Notes: generated by a model not told the origin, from the sequence alone. Positions 1-8,604 are shown, counted from the stretch's first letter. The stretch is 64,000 bases of DNA from Streptomyces sp. NBC_00237 (GCF_026342435.1 NZ_JAPEMT010000001.1:2536501-2600500); one strand, 5' to 3'. Made by a program: numbers and translations.

Positions 1-657
1 CGTTTCGAGAAGGGTCTCGAAGCCTTCGCGCACCGGGACGACGTCGAGGTCGTCCACCGCTCCTTCGAGCTCGACCCGAACCGGGCCAAGGGCGACGTCG
101 TCCCCGTCGTCGACCTGCTGGCGAAGAAGTACGGCCGCACCCACGAGCAGGTGCGCGCCATGGAGGAGACCGTCGCCTCCAACGCGCACGCCGAGGGTCT
201 CGGCTACGTCACCGAGGGCCGCGACAGCGGCTCCACCTTCGACATCCACCGCGTCCTGCACCTCGCCAAGGAGCGCGGCCTCCAGAGCGAGCTGCTCGAC
301 CTCGCCTACCGTGCGAACTTCGCCGAGACCGAGTCCGTCTTCGACGACGAGGTCCTCGTGGGCCTCGCGGTACGGGCGGGCCTGGAGGAGGCCGAGGTGC
401 GCGCGGTGCTGGCCGACCCGGCCGCGTACGCCGACGCCGTGCGCGACGACGAACGCGAGGCGGCCGAACTGGGGGCGAACGGCGTGCCGTTCTTCGTCTT
501 CGACCGCCGCTACGGGGTGTCCGGCGGGCAGCCCTCCGAGGTCTTCACGCAGGCGCTGGAGCAGGCGTGGCGGGGGCGCTCCCCGCTGGTCCAGGTGACG
601 GGGGCGACGGGGGCTGCCGAGGGGGAGACGTGTGACGTGGACGGCAACTGCTCCTGA
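1..657 (+). CDS. DsbA family oxidoreductase (FrnE-like), 3' part
   Basis: The gene enters the window already open, and 218 C-terminal residues are visible. The helical insert and the segment GVPFFVFDRRYGVSGGQ, with its cis-proline, are typical of the FrnE/DsbA thioredoxin-fold family of cytoplasmic 2-hydroxychromene-2-carboxylate isomerase/DsbA-like proteins. The N-terminal active site (CxxC-like) would lie upstream of base 1, so redox activity cannot be judged here. The protein ends in an odd small tail with two cysteines (CDVDGNC). The next gene starts 63 bases downstream on the same strand. Confidence 0.85.
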   Translation, partial: RFEKGLEAFAHRDDVEVVHRSFELDPNRAKGDVVPVVDLLAKKYGRTHEQVRAMEETVASNAHAEGLGYVTEGRDSGSTFDIHRVLHLAKERGLQSELLDLAYRANFAETESVFDDEVLVGLAVRAGLEEAEVRAVLADPAAYADAVRDDEREAAELGANGVPFFVFDRRYGVSGGQPSEVFTQALEQAWRGRSPLVQVTGATGAAEGETCDVDGNCS

Positions 658-719
658 GCACGGGGCCGTTGGGTGAAACGCTGTGGACGGGGGGCCGGGG
701 GCGGGGCAGAGTCTGCCGT

Positions 720-1814
720 ATGACCTCTCCTTCCCGTTCCAGTGTTTCCCCCGCCGGCGTGGAGCTCGCGGCCGGTGAGTTCGCGCCCGACGGCACGTAC
801 CTGAACACCTCCTCGGCCGGGCTCCTGCCGCGCCGCACCGTCGAGGCCGTCACGACGCTCGCCGAGCGGTGCGCCCTCGGCGTCCGGCCCGACGCGAGCA
901 CGTACGAGTCCGTCGAGCGGGCCCGGGCCGCGTACGGACGCCTGGTCGGCGTCGCGGCGGAGCGGGTCGCCGTCGGCGCTTCGGCGTCGGCGCAGGTGTC
1001 GGTGGTGGCGGCCTCGCTGGCTCCGGGGGCGGAAGTGCTGCTGCCGGAGGGGGAGTTCTCGTCGCTGGTGCAGCCGTTCGTGGTGCGTCCCGATCTGAAG
1101 GTGCGCTGCGTTCCGCTCGACGAACTCGCCGCCGAGGTGCGGCCGGAGACCGCACTGGTGGCGTGGTCGGTCGTGCAGTCCTCGGACGGCCGCCTCGCCG
1201 ACGACGGGGCGGTACGGGCGGCCGCCGCCGCGCACGGTGCGCGCACGCTGGCCGACCTGTCGCAGGCGGCGGGGTGGCTGACGGTCGACGCTGGGGCGTA
1301 CGACTACACGGTGTCGGTGGGGTACAAGTACTTGCTGTGCCCGCGCGGGACGTCCTTCCTGACGGTGTCGCAGGAGGCCCAGGAGGTCACGCTGCCGGTC
1401 CAGGCGGGGTGGTCGGCGGCCGAGGACATCTGGAACAGCACGTACGGGCCGATCGCCGAACTGGCACGGTCGGCCCGGCGGTACGACACGTCGGTTCCCT
1501 TCCTCTGCTACGAGGCCGCGGTGGAGTCGCTCGCCCTCGTCGAGTCGGTGGGCGTCGGGGTGCTGGGTGCGCACAACGTGGCGCTGGCGGACCGGTTGCG
1601 GGCGGGGCTCCTTGAGCGCGGGCACCTTCCGGTGCCCGCGCCGGGGTCGGCGGTGGTGGCCGTGCCGGGGCTGGGAGAGCGGGCACAGGGCCTGGGGAAG
1701 GCCGGGGTGAAGGTGTCCGCGCGGGCGGGGAACCTGAGGGTGTCCTTCCACCTGTACAACCGGGTGGGGGACGTGCAGCGGGTACTCGCGGTGCTCGGGC
1801 AGGGGGCCCGCTAG
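720..1814 (+). CDS. aminotransferase class V-fold PLP-dependent protein
   Basis: The product is about 364 residues with a class V aminotransferase/cysteine-desulfurase-like fold. The presumed PLP lysine lies in SVGYKYLLCPRGTSF, with the upstream cofactor-binding aspartate in LADLSQAAGW. ATG at 720 was chosen over an upstream in-frame GTG because translation from it gives the usual short N-terminus before the conserved YLNTSSAGLLP segment. The substrate is unknown; members of this class act as transaminases, desulfurases or epimerases. The stop codon shares a CTAG with the stop of the convergent gene. Confidence 0.8.
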   Translation: MTSPSRSSVSPAGVELAAGEFAPDGTYLNTSSAGLLPRRTVEAVTTLAERCALGVRPDASTYESVERARAAYGRLVGVAAERVAVGASASAQVSVVAASLAPGAEVLLPEGEFSSLVQPFVVRPDLKVRCVPLDELAAEVRPETALVAWSVVQSSDGRLADDGAVRAAAAAHGARTLADLSQAAGWLTVDAGAYDYTVSVGYKYLLCPRGTSFLTVSQEAQEVTLPVQAGWSAAEDIWNSTYGPIAELARSARRYDTSVPFLCYEAAVESLALVESVGVGVLGAHNVALADRLRAGLLERGHLPVPAPGSAVVAVPGLGERAQGLGKAGVKVSARAGNLRVSFHLYNRVGDVQRVLAVLGQGAR

Positions 1815-2692
1815 CCCCTCCGGCCCCGTGCCACGGCCACCCCGCCCGCCGCCAGGAGCAGGAGGCCCCCGCCCACCAGGTACGGCGTCGTCGAACTGCC
1901 GCCGGTCTCCGCCAGGTTGACCGGGTCCGCCGTCACCGTCTGCGGCAGCGGGGCCTCGGACGGCGGCGACTTCAGCGTCTGCACGTTCGGCACCGTGCAG
2001 GCCGTCGACGCCAGCGTCACCACGCCCTCCACCTCCGCCACGTTCAGCTTCAGCGGGTTCACCGACACCTTCAGCTCCAGCGCCGCCGCAGCCGCCTCCC
2101 GGGTCGTCGTGTGCGTCTTCGAGAGGGTCAGGGACACCTCGCCCACCGCCGGGACCCGCACCCGGGTCGGGCCGCCCGCCGTCAGCGTCACCCGCTTGCC
2201 CAGTACGGTCACCCGCCCCAGCGCGTTCGCCTCCGCCTCCGGGCGCGCGCCCGCCACGCACGAGGAGCGCGAGGTGACCTTCTCGACCTCGATGAGGGAG
2301 AGCAGGGGCAGGCCCGGGACGTGCACCTTCGCGCGCGCCAACTCCGCCCGCGCCTCCGCCCGTTCCGCCTGTACGTCCGCCGCCGCCTTCGCCACCTCCG
2401 CCCGCAGCATCGACACCGGCTGCCCCTGGTTCACCCCGTCGACGGTGACCGTCAGCGCCGTCCGCGCCGCGCTCCCCGGGGCCCGTACCTCATTCAGGGA
2501 CGTCGTCACCGGCACGTGCAGCGTCTTGTTGAGGAGCGAGACCTCCAGGCCCGCCTTCAGCACGGAGGCTTGGGCGGTCCCCTTCTCCGAGGGGTGGTCG
2601 GTGGCCTGCGCGGGGCCCGCCGTCAGGGCCAGCAGCGTCACCGCCCCGGCGACGGGACCGAACGCGGGCATGCGGAAGAGAGAGCTGTTCAA
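1811..2692 (-). CDS. SCO1860-family LAETG-anchored surface protein
   Basis: This is a secreted protein of 293 residues. It has a signal peptide (about residues 1-30, cleaved near AQA), a beta-rich extracellular region with two conserved Cys-containing stretches, and a C-terminal sorting signal: LAETG, a hydrophobic helix, then the basic tail RGRRG. LAxTG motifs are substrates of class E sortases, so the protein is expected to be linked to peptidoglycan. The family is known from Streptomyces but has no assigned function. The ATG start directly precedes the signal peptide. It converges on the preceding aminotransferase, with overlapping stops. Confidence 0.85.
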   Translation of the reverse strand: MNSSLFRMPAFGPVAGAVTLLALTAGPAQATDHPSEKGTAQASVLKAGLEVSLLNKTLHVPVTTSLNEVRAPGSAARTALTVTVDGVNQGQPVSMLRAEVAKAAADVQAERAEARAELARAKVHVPGLPLLSLIEVEKVTSRSSCVAGARPEAEANALGRVTVLGKRVTLTAGGPTRVRVPAVGEVSLTLSKTHTTTREAAAAALELKVSVNPLKLNVAEVEGVVTLASTACTVPNVQTLKSPPSEAPLPQTVTADPVNLAETGGSSTTPYLVGGGLLLLAAGGVAVARGRRG

Positions 2693-2993
2693 GGCGGTGG
2701 AACCCCCACAAGTGAATGACGTCGCCCGACCGGCGGCCGTCCGTCACGGGGGACACCGGGGAGGCCGCGGTCGGGCGACCGAGACAGGGGAATCTTTACG
2801 CACGGAGGGTGAAGGGGGAGGCGCAGAGCGTGAGTTCACTCCAACGGGTTGTTCTCGGGAGTGCGTTCGGGCCGAAGTGTCGTGTTGGGTACGGGAGTTC
2901 GGCGCTGAGGTGCCCGTCACCCCCGAGTGGGGGAGCGCCCAGGAGTTCATGAGGGCGTACAACGACAGCGGACGTCCCCGCGTCACCGGCGCG
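2693..2993. other. intergenic region with a 12-bp inverted repeat
   Basis: About 300 bases lie between the LAETG-protein gene (reading left) and the end of the amidohydrolase gene. Near the left gene is a perfect 12-bp inverted repeat, GTCGCCCGACCG at 2721-2732 and its complement at 2768-2779. It sits 30-85 bases upstream of that gene's ATG and could be an operator or 5'UTR hairpin. No convincing reading frame or RNA gene was seen in the rest. Confidence 0.4.
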
Positions 2994-4091
2994 TCAACGC
3001 CCGCTCAGTACGCGCCCGTTCACCACCACGTGCCGGGGCGCGCCCAGCACCCGTACGTCCGCCCGAGGATCCGCCTCGTACACCACCAGGTCCGCCGGAG
3101 CGCCCTCCGCCAGCCCCGGGCGGCCCAGCCACTCCCTCGCCGCCCACGCCGTGGCGCCGAGCGCGTCCCGGGGCGGGATGCCCGCCTTCACCAGCTCCGC
3201 CACCTCCTGCGCCACCAGCCCGTGGGCGAGGGAGCCGCCCGCGTCCGTGCCGACGAAGACCGGGATGCCCGCGTCGTACGCGGCGCGCACCGTGTCGTAC
3301 CGGCGCGCGTGCAGCTCCCGCATGTGCGCCGACCAGCGCGGGAACTTGGCCTCGCCGCCGTCCGCGAGGTGCGGGAACGTCGCGATGTTGACCAGGGTCG
3401 GGACGATGGCCACGCCCCGCTCGGCGAAGAGCGGGACGGTGTCCTCGGTCAGGCCCGTCGCGTGCTCGACGCAGTCGATCCCGGCCTCGACCAGGTCGCG
3501 CAGGGAGTCCTCGGCGAAGCAGTGCGCCGTCACCCGCGCGCCTAGGCGGTGCGCCTCCGCGATCGCCGCCTCGACCTCGCCGCGCGGCCAGCAGGGGGTC
3601 AGGTCGCCCGCCTCGCGGTCGATCCAGTCGCCGACGAGCTTCACCCAGCCGTCACTGCGGCGGGCCTCCCTCGCGACGTACGCGACCAGGTCGCCTGGCT
3701 CGATCTCGTGCGCGTAATTGCGGATGTAGCGGCGGGTGCGGGCGATGTGGCGGCCCGCCCGGATGATCTTCGGGAGGTCGTCCCGGTCGTCGATCCAGCG
3801 GGTGTCCGCCGCCGACCCCGCGTCCCGGATCAGCAGCGTGCCCGCGTCCCGGTCGGTCAGCGCCTGCTTCTCGCTGGTCCCGGCGTCCACCGCACCGTGC
3901 CGGTCGAGCCCGACATGGCAGTGCGCGTCGACCAGCCCGGGCATCACCCAGCCCGTGACCGTGGTCAACTCCGTCGCGGAAGGCGGGCGTTCGTACGTGA
4001 TCCGGCCGTCCACCGCCCAGAGTTCGTCGCGTACGTCGTCGGGTCCGGCCAGTACCCGGCCCTTCACGTGCAGCACCTCGTGATCGCTCAT
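2994..4091 (-). CDS. amidohydrolase (imidazolonepropionase-like)
   Basis: This is a metal-dependent amidohydrolase of about 365 residues. The signatures are in order: the metal motif in GLVDAHCHVGLD, a candidate carboxylated lysine in DGWVKLVGDW, histidines in TAHCFAED and CVEHATGL, and the aspartate in FVGTDAGG. The C-terminal urease-like beta-sandwich is present (PADLVVYEADP...VVVNGRVL). ATG at 4091 is preferred; a GTG at 4100 would add three residues. It lies 33 bases downstream of the MFS transporter gene on the same strand, so both are probably co-transcribed. The substrate is not identifiable, but the pairing suggests handling of a transported cyclic amide or similar compound. Confidence 0.8.
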   Translation of the reverse strand: MSDHEVLHVKGRVLAGPDDVRDELWAVDGRITYERPPSATELTTVTGWVMPGLVDAHCHVGLDRHGAVDAGTSEKQALTDRDAGTLLIRDAGSAADTRWIDDRDDLPKIIRAGRHIARTRRYIRNYAHEIEPGDLVAYVAREARRSDGWVKLVGDWIDREAGDLTPCWPRGEVEAAIAEAHRLGARVTAHCFAEDSLRDLVEAGIDCVEHATGLTEDTVPLFAERGVAIVPTLVNIATFPHLADGGEAKFPRWSAHMRELHARRYDTVRAAYDAGIPVFVGTDAGGSLAHGLVAQEVAELVKAGIPPRDALGATAWAAREWLGRPGLAEGAPADLVVYEADPRADVRVLGAPRHVVVNGRVLSGR

Positions 4092-4124
4092 GCCCAGCAC
4101 TGTACGAGCCCCCGCCCCTGCCCC

Positions 4125-5522
4125 TCAGTCCGCTGCGACGGCGGCCTTCTCGCGCCCGCCCAGCACCGCCCGGCCCGCGTCCCCGCCCAGCCGCAGCGCC
4201 CCCGCCGTCGCGGCCAGCGCCACCACGGCCAGCAGCCCGAAGGCGACCGGGTACGCGGCCTCCGCGCTCACCGCGCCGCCCGCCCGCAGTGCCAGCACGC
4301 CGACCGCGACGCCGAGGCCCGCCATCAGCTGCTGACTCGTCGCGGAAAGAGTGTTGGCGTCCCGCATCCGCTCCGGCGGCACGTCGCCGAACGAGATCGT
4401 CATGTAACAGGTCAGGCCGAGGGAGCGGGCCGCCCCGCTCAGCACGGCGAGTGCGGCGATCACGGCGACCGGGGTGTCCGCCGTCAGGAAGCCGCAGGCG
4501 GCGGTCGTCGCGGCCAGACCCACGGTCGCCACCACCAGCAGCGTCCGGAAGCCGAAACGGTGCAGCAGCCACGTCGTCGACGGCTTGATCCCGATGTTGC
4601 CGACGAAGACGAAGAGGACCACCGCCCCCGACTTCACCGCACTCCACCCGAACACGTCCTGGAAGAGGAGCGGCAGCAGGAAGGGCACCGCCCCGACCAC
4701 GATCCAGAAGAGCGAGCCGCCCGTGACCGACGCCCGGAAGGTGGCCACGCGCAGGGTCCGCAGGTCGATCAGGGGGTGCCGGGTGCGCAGCAGATGGCGT
4801 ACGACCAAGAGCAGGGCCAGCGCGGAGGCCGCCGCCACCGCCACGGTCGTGCCCCACGGGCCCACCGGCTCCGACACCAGGTGCGCGGCCCAGGTGATCC
4901 CGCCGAGGCCCGCACAGACCAGGACCGTTCCGGCGAGGTCCAGCGGCGGGGGAGTGCCGCGTCCGCCCGCCGGGATCAGACGGCGCGTCACCAGGAGGGC
5001 GAGCAGCCCGAGCGGCACGTTGATCAGAAAGAGCCAGCGCCAGTTCGCGTACGTGGTGAGGAGACCGCCCAGGAGCGGGGCGATCACCGGCGCGATCAGC
5101 GCGGGCCACACGATGAACGCCACCAGGCGCGGAATGTCGGGCTTCGCCGCCCCGCCCAGCACGACCAGGCGTCCGACCGGCACCATCATCGCGCCGCCCG
5201 CCCCCTGGAGGACCCGCAGCGCGACGAGCTGCCCCACGTCGGTGGCCAGCGCGCACCCCAGCGAGGCGAGCGTGAAGACGGTGATCGCGCCGAGCAGGAC
5301 GCGCCGGGCCCCCAGCCGTACGGTCAGCCAGCCGCTGAGCGGTATGAGGACGGCCAGCGTCACCAGGTACGCGGTGACCAGGAGACCGACGGTGGCGGGG
5401 GTGGTGTGCAGGGAGGCGGCGATGTCGGGAGCGGCCGTCGACACCAGGGTGCCGTCCAGGTTCTCCATGAAGAAGCAGCCCGCGACGAGGAGCGCGATGC
5501 TGCGTTGACGTGCGTCGATCAT
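4125..5522 (-). CDS. MFS transporter, DHA2 (EmrB/QacA) family
   Basis: This membrane transporter of 465 residues begins with the family-typical FFMENLDGTLVSTAAPDIA in the first helix. It has the motif A-like loop GWLTVRLGARRVLL and helix-5 GGAMMVPVGRLVV. The length fits the 14-helix drug:H+ antiporter type. ATG at 5522 is preceded by GGAGAG. It is transcribed divergently from a LysR regulator 121 bases away, the usual arrangement for a LysR-controlled exporter, and is followed by the amidohydrolase gene. Confidence 0.85.
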   Translation of the reverse strand: MIDARQRSIALLVAGCFFMENLDGTLVSTAAPDIAASLHTTPATVGLLVTAYLVTLAVLIPLSGWLTVRLGARRVLLGAITVFTLASLGCALATDVGQLVALRVLQGAGGAMMVPVGRLVVLGGAAKPDIPRLVAFIVWPALIAPVIAPLLGGLLTTYANWRWLFLINVPLGLLALLVTRRLIPAGGRGTPPPLDLAGTVLVCAGLGGITWAAHLVSEPVGPWGTTVAVAAASALALLLVVRHLLRTRHPLIDLRTLRVATFRASVTGGSLFWIVVGAVPFLLPLLFQDVFGWSAVKSGAVVLFVFVGNIGIKPSTTWLLHRFGFRTLLVVATVGLAATTAACGFLTADTPVAVIAALAVLSGAARSLGLTCYMTISFGDVPPERMRDANTLSATSQQLMAGLGVAVGVLALRAGGAVSAEAAYPVAFGLLAVVALAATAGALRLGGDAGRAVLGGREKAAVAAD

Positions 5523-5643
5523 GACTCTCCGAAGGGAGGAGTGAGGAAGAGGCGGATGTCCCCGCGGCCGTCGGGAGATGTCCATCGTCGGCTCCGTGAC
5601 TGCTGACCACAAGTTCCGAATGAGCAACCTAGGATTGCGTTCC

Positions 5644-6576
5644 ATGCAGCTCCCGGACCTGAACCTCCTCCCCGCCCTGGACGCCCTCCTGCGCACCGGC
5701 AGCGTCGCCGGGGCCGCCGCCGAGATGCGGGTCTCCGCCTCCGCGATGAGCCGCACGCTGGGCCGGCTGCGCCGGGTGGTGGGCGACGCCCTGCTCGTGC
5801 CGGCCGGGCGGGGGCTCGTGCTGACCCCTGCCGCGCGGGCCATGCGGCCGGGCGTACGGGCCGCGCTGGAGGCGGCGTCGGCGGCCCTCCAGCCGCCACT
5901 GCCCCTCGAACTGGACACGCTGGAGCGGGAGTTCACCATCCGGTGCAGTGACGCCTTCTGCGTGTCGGTCGGCTCCGGGCTCGTGGCGTACGCCGCCGAA
6001 GCGGCCCCCGGGGTACGGCTGCGCCTGCTGCCCGAGGGTGACGAGGACCCCGCCGACCTGCGCGACCGGGTCGACCTCGACGTCGGGGTGCTGCCCCCGC
6101 TGCCGCCCGACGTGCGCAGCAGCCCGCTGGGCAGCGGCAGCTACACGGCGGTGGCCAGGAAGAGCGCTCCCTTCGCCCGACGGCCGCTCGGCGTCGAGGA
6201 GTTCGCGGCGGTCCCGCACGTCACCGTCTCCCGGCACGGCCGCGCCCACAGCGTCGTCGACGACCGGCTGCGCGCGCTCGGGCTCACCCGGGACGTCCGC
6301 GCGACCGTGCCCACGTACGGCGCGGCCTGCTTCATGGCGCTCGGCGCGGACGTGCTCGCGCTGGTGCCGTCCGGGTACGCCGTGCACGCCGTACGGGAGA
6401 TGGGGCTGGTCGCCCTGGACATCCCGCTCGACCTGCCGGAGGCGGAGTCCGCGCAGGCATGGCACCTGCGGGTGGACGCCGACCCGGCGCACCGGTGGCT
6501 GCGGGCGGCCGTCGAGCGGCTCAGCGGACAGGCACACGCCCGGGTCCGGAAGGGGGGACTACCCTCGGCCGGGTAA
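5644..6576 (+). CDS. LysR family transcriptional regulator
   Basis: The product is about 310 residues. The N-terminal winged helix-turn-helix (LNLLPALDALLRTGSVAGAA...SASAMSRTLGRLR, about residues 5-45) is followed by a periplasmic-binding-protein-like effector domain. ATG at 5644 is chosen because an AGGA lies eight bases upstream; an ATG at 5620 is possible. It is divergent from the MFS/amidohydrolase pair and upstream of a class V aminotransferase, so it probably regulates the exporter side and itself. No clear T-N11-A operator stands out in 5523-5643. Confidence 0.85.
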   Translation: MQLPDLNLLPALDALLRTGSVAGAAAEMRVSASAMSRTLGRLRRVVGDALLVPAGRGLVLTPAARAMRPGVRAALEAASAALQPPLPLELDTLEREFTIRCSDAFCVSVGSGLVAYAAEAAPGVRLRLLPEGDEDPADLRDRVDLDVGVLPPLPPDVRSSPLGSGSYTAVARKSAPFARRPLGVEEFAAVPHVTVSRHGRAHSVVDDRLRALGLTRDVRATVPTYGAACFMALGADVLALVPSGYAVHAVREMGLVALDIPLDLPEAESAQAWHLRVDADPAHRWLRAAVERLSGQAHARVRKGGLPSAG

Positions 6577-6607
6577 GGCCGAACACTGATCCGAAGAGAG
6601 CGCCGCC

Positions 6608-7732
6608 GTGACACAGCCTCCGCTGAAGCCGAACCTGCTGGACCTGCCCGCCCTCACCGCCGAGGACGTCGCGCGCATCGACGCCAAGGTCGCCGCCTTC
6701 CTCGGCACCGGGCAGGACGTCGTGATCATGCAGGGCGAGGCTTTGCTGCCCCTGGAGGCGTGCATCCGGGCGGGCGCACCGCGCGGCTCGCACGCGCTGA
6801 ACATCGTCACCGGTCCCTACGGACAGACCTTCGGCAACTGGCTGCGCGACTGCGGCGCGACCGTCCACGACCTCGCGGTGCCCTTCCAGACGGCGGTCAC
6901 CGCCGACGCGGTGCGCGAGGCGCTCGCCGCCCACCCCGAGATCGGCTTCGTGTCGCTGGTGCACGCCGAGGCCGCGACCGGCAACACCAACCCGGTCGCT
7001 TCGATCGGCGAAGTGGTGCGCGCCCACGGCGCGTTGTTCTACCTGGACGCCGTCGCCTCGGTCGGCGCGGAGCCGGTGCGCCCCGACGCGTGGGGCGTCG
7101 ACCTGTGCGTCATCGGCGCGCAGAAGGCGATGGGCGGCCCCGCCGGGGTGTCCGCCGTCTCCGTGAGCGCCCGCGCCTGGGAGCGCTTCGCCGCCAACCC
7201 GGACGCGCCCCGCGCCTCGTACCTCTCGCTCCTGGACTGGAAGGCGCGCTGGATCGACGGCGGACGCAAGGCGCTGATGTTCGCCCCCGCTCAGCTGGAG
7301 ATGCTCGCGCTGGAGGCGTGCCTCGACCGCATCGAGGCGGAGGGCCTCGACGCCGTCATGGCGCGGCACGCCCGGGCCGCCGCCGCGACGCGGGCGGGTG
7401 CCCTCGCGCTCGGCGGCGGGATCGAGCCGTTCGTGCACGAGGCCCGGGACGCGGCCCCCGTCGCCACCACGCTGCGCGTGACCGGCGGGCTCGACGCGTC
7501 CGAGGTCGTCGCGAAGGCCCTGGCCCTCGCCCCTTCGGCACCGCTGATCGCGGGCGGGGGCGCGCTCGCCAAGGAGATGATCCGGGTCAACCACTACGGC
7601 GCGGACGCCACGCGCGGGGCGGTGCTCGCCTCGCTGGAGGCGCTGGCCGGTGCGCTGGAGGAGCTCGGCGCTCCGGGCGTGGAGACCGCTTCTGCCCGGA
7701 GTGCCGTGACGGAAACCTGGCCGGGCGAATAA
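6608..7732 (+). CDS. class V aminotransferase (alanine-glyoxylate/serine-pyruvate type)
   Basis: This is a PLP enzyme of 374 residues. The cofactor lysine is in IGAQKAMGGPAG, and LVHAEAATGNTNP and FYLDAVASVGAEP carry conserved cofactor contacts. The overall sequence resembles the alanine:glyoxylate/serine:pyruvate/ureidoglycine aminotransferase group rather than cysteine desulfurases. The GTG start at 6608 is 31 bases after the LysR gene, so the two may be co-transcribed. The strong hairpin at 7792-7834 closes the unit. The amino donor and acceptor are not predictable from sequence. Confidence 0.8.
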   Translation: MTQPPLKPNLLDLPALTAEDVARIDAKVAAFLGTGQDVVIMQGEALLPLEACIRAGAPRGSHALNIVTGPYGQTFGNWLRDCGATVHDLAVPFQTAVTADAVREALAAHPEIGFVSLVHAEAATGNTNPVASIGEVVRAHGALFYLDAVASVGAEPVRPDAWGVDLCVIGAQKAMGGPAGVSAVSVSARAWERFAANPDAPRASYLSLLDWKARWIDGGRKALMFAPAQLEMLALEACLDRIEAEGLDAVMARHARAAAATRAGALALGGGIEPFVHEARDAAPVATTLRVTGGLDASEVVAKALALAPSAPLIAGGGALAKEMIRVNHYGADATRGAVLASLEALAGALEELGAPGVETASARSAVTETWPGE

Positions 7733-7791
7733 TTCACCAGCAATGGGTGATGGGATTACGGCGCATTCCCCGTAATTCAAAGAAGTTCACA

Positions 7792-7834
7792 GAAAACGGG
7801 AAGCTGCTTATTCACCGCAGCTTCCCGTTTTCTT
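7792..7834 (+). terminator. rho-independent-like terminator
   Basis: A perfect 16-bp stem (7792-7807 with 7817-7832) and a 9-base loop are flanked by A-run and T-run bases (AAAA before, TTTT within the right arm). It lies 60 bases after the aminotransferase stop and insulates the ect operon from upstream transcription. Confidence 0.85.
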
Positions 7835-7865
7835 ATGCCCGCGATCAAGAAGGTTAAACGCCAAG

Positions 7866-7903
7866 GTTTCGACAGGGGTTCGCGGGTGTTTCGCACGTGT
7901 GAC
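7866..7903 (-). promoter_or_regulatory. GlnR-like binding site upstream of ectABCD
   Basis: Read on the minus strand, four 5-bp elements occur with exact 6-base spacers: GTCAC, GAAAC, GAACC, GAAAC. The Streptomyces GlnR consensus is gTnAc-n6-GaAAc repeated twice, so three of four half-sites match well and the third partly. GlnR, the OmpR-type nitrogen regulator, is reported to repress ectABCD in S. coelicolor. The site lies 165-200 bases upstream of the ectA start. Confidence 0.7.
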
Positions 7904-7920
7904 CGACCCCACACGCAAGG

Positions 7921-7950
7921 CGATTTGCCCGGAAATTACCGGGCAAATCG
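7921..7950. promoter_or_regulatory. perfect inverted repeat in the ect promoter region
   Basis: CGATTTGCCCGG at 7921-7932 is repeated inverted at 7939-7950 with a 6-base AAATTA spacer. There is no following T-run, so an operator or 5'UTR structure is more likely than a terminator. It lies 18 bases downstream of the GlnR-like site and about 120 bases before ectA. The binding factor is unknown. Confidence 0.5.
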
Positions 7951-8067
7951 GCTTCATTTGCGACCGGTTCACCGCCGCCTCGCGCTCGCGCGATAACATA
8001 TTCGGCGCTTTTGGCCAACCCCGTCCCTCCATGCATTTTTTGAATTCCCTCGGTAAATTTCACCGAC

Positions 8068-8604
8068 ATGACTGCCGCACAAGCAGACCCAGTAACCACG
8101 TCAGTTTTGGAGATCGACAGCCCACGAGTGGAGGACGGAGCTGCGATCTGGCGCATTGCCCGCGACTCCCAGGTCCTGGACCTGAACTCCTCGTACAGCT
8201 ACCTCCTGTGGTGTCGCGACTTCGCGACGACCTCGGTGGTCGCCCGCGACCGGCCCGGCGGCGACCCGATCGCCTTCATCACCGGCTACGTCCGCCCGGA
8301 GCGCCCCGAGACGCTGGTCGTCTGGCAGGTCGCGGTCGACGACGAGCACCGCGGTCGCGGGCTGGCCGGGACCCTGCTGGACGCGCTGACCCTGAAGGTC
8401 GCCGCCAGCCACGGCATCAGCACCGTCGAGACGACGATCACCCCGGACAACGTCCCGTCCGACCGGTTGTTCACCTCGTACGCGGAGCGCCGCGGCGCGA
8501 CCGTGAGCCGCGAAGTCCTCTTCGACGAGGGCGTGTTCCCGGCCGAAACGGGCGAGAGCCACCTGCCCGAGGTGCTGTACCGGATCACGCCGGTCGCGCC
8601 CTGA
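8068..8604 (+). CDS. ectA: L-2,4-diaminobutyrate N-acetyltransferase EctA
   Basis: This is a GNAT-fold protein of 178 residues. It contains VVWQVAVDDEHRGRGLAGTLLDAL, the acetyl-CoA-binding RGxG loop, followed by TVETTITPDNVPSDRLF, characteristic of EctA. It acetylates L-2,4-diaminobutyrate at N4, the second step of cytoplasmic ectoine synthesis. No good Shine-Dalgarno precedes ATG 8068 despite the fit of the N-terminus. It is the first gene of ectABCD. Its stop codon is the first triplet of a 32-bp tandem repeat. Confidence 0.95.
   Translation: MTAAQADPVTTSVLEIDSPRVEDGAAIWRIARDSQVLDLNSSYSYLLWCRDFATTSVVARDRPGGDPIAFITGYVRPERPETLVVWQVAVDDEHRGRGLAGTLLDALTLKVAASHGISTVETTITPDNVPSDRLFTSYAERRGATVSREVLFDEGVFPAETGESHLPEVLYRITPVAP

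Noticed and set aside
510-2261. Long minus-strand open frame (583 codons) across the first two genes
   Set aside because: Its predicted protein is Gly/Pro/Arg-rich with no domain. It is the usual antisense shadow of high-GC coding sequence on the plus strand.
3652-5610. 652-codon minus-strand frame beside the MFS and amidohydrolase genes as a fused or frameshifted product
   Set aside because: It is the +1 shadow of the MFS and amidohydrolase genes; both real frames are intact with family motifs end to end.
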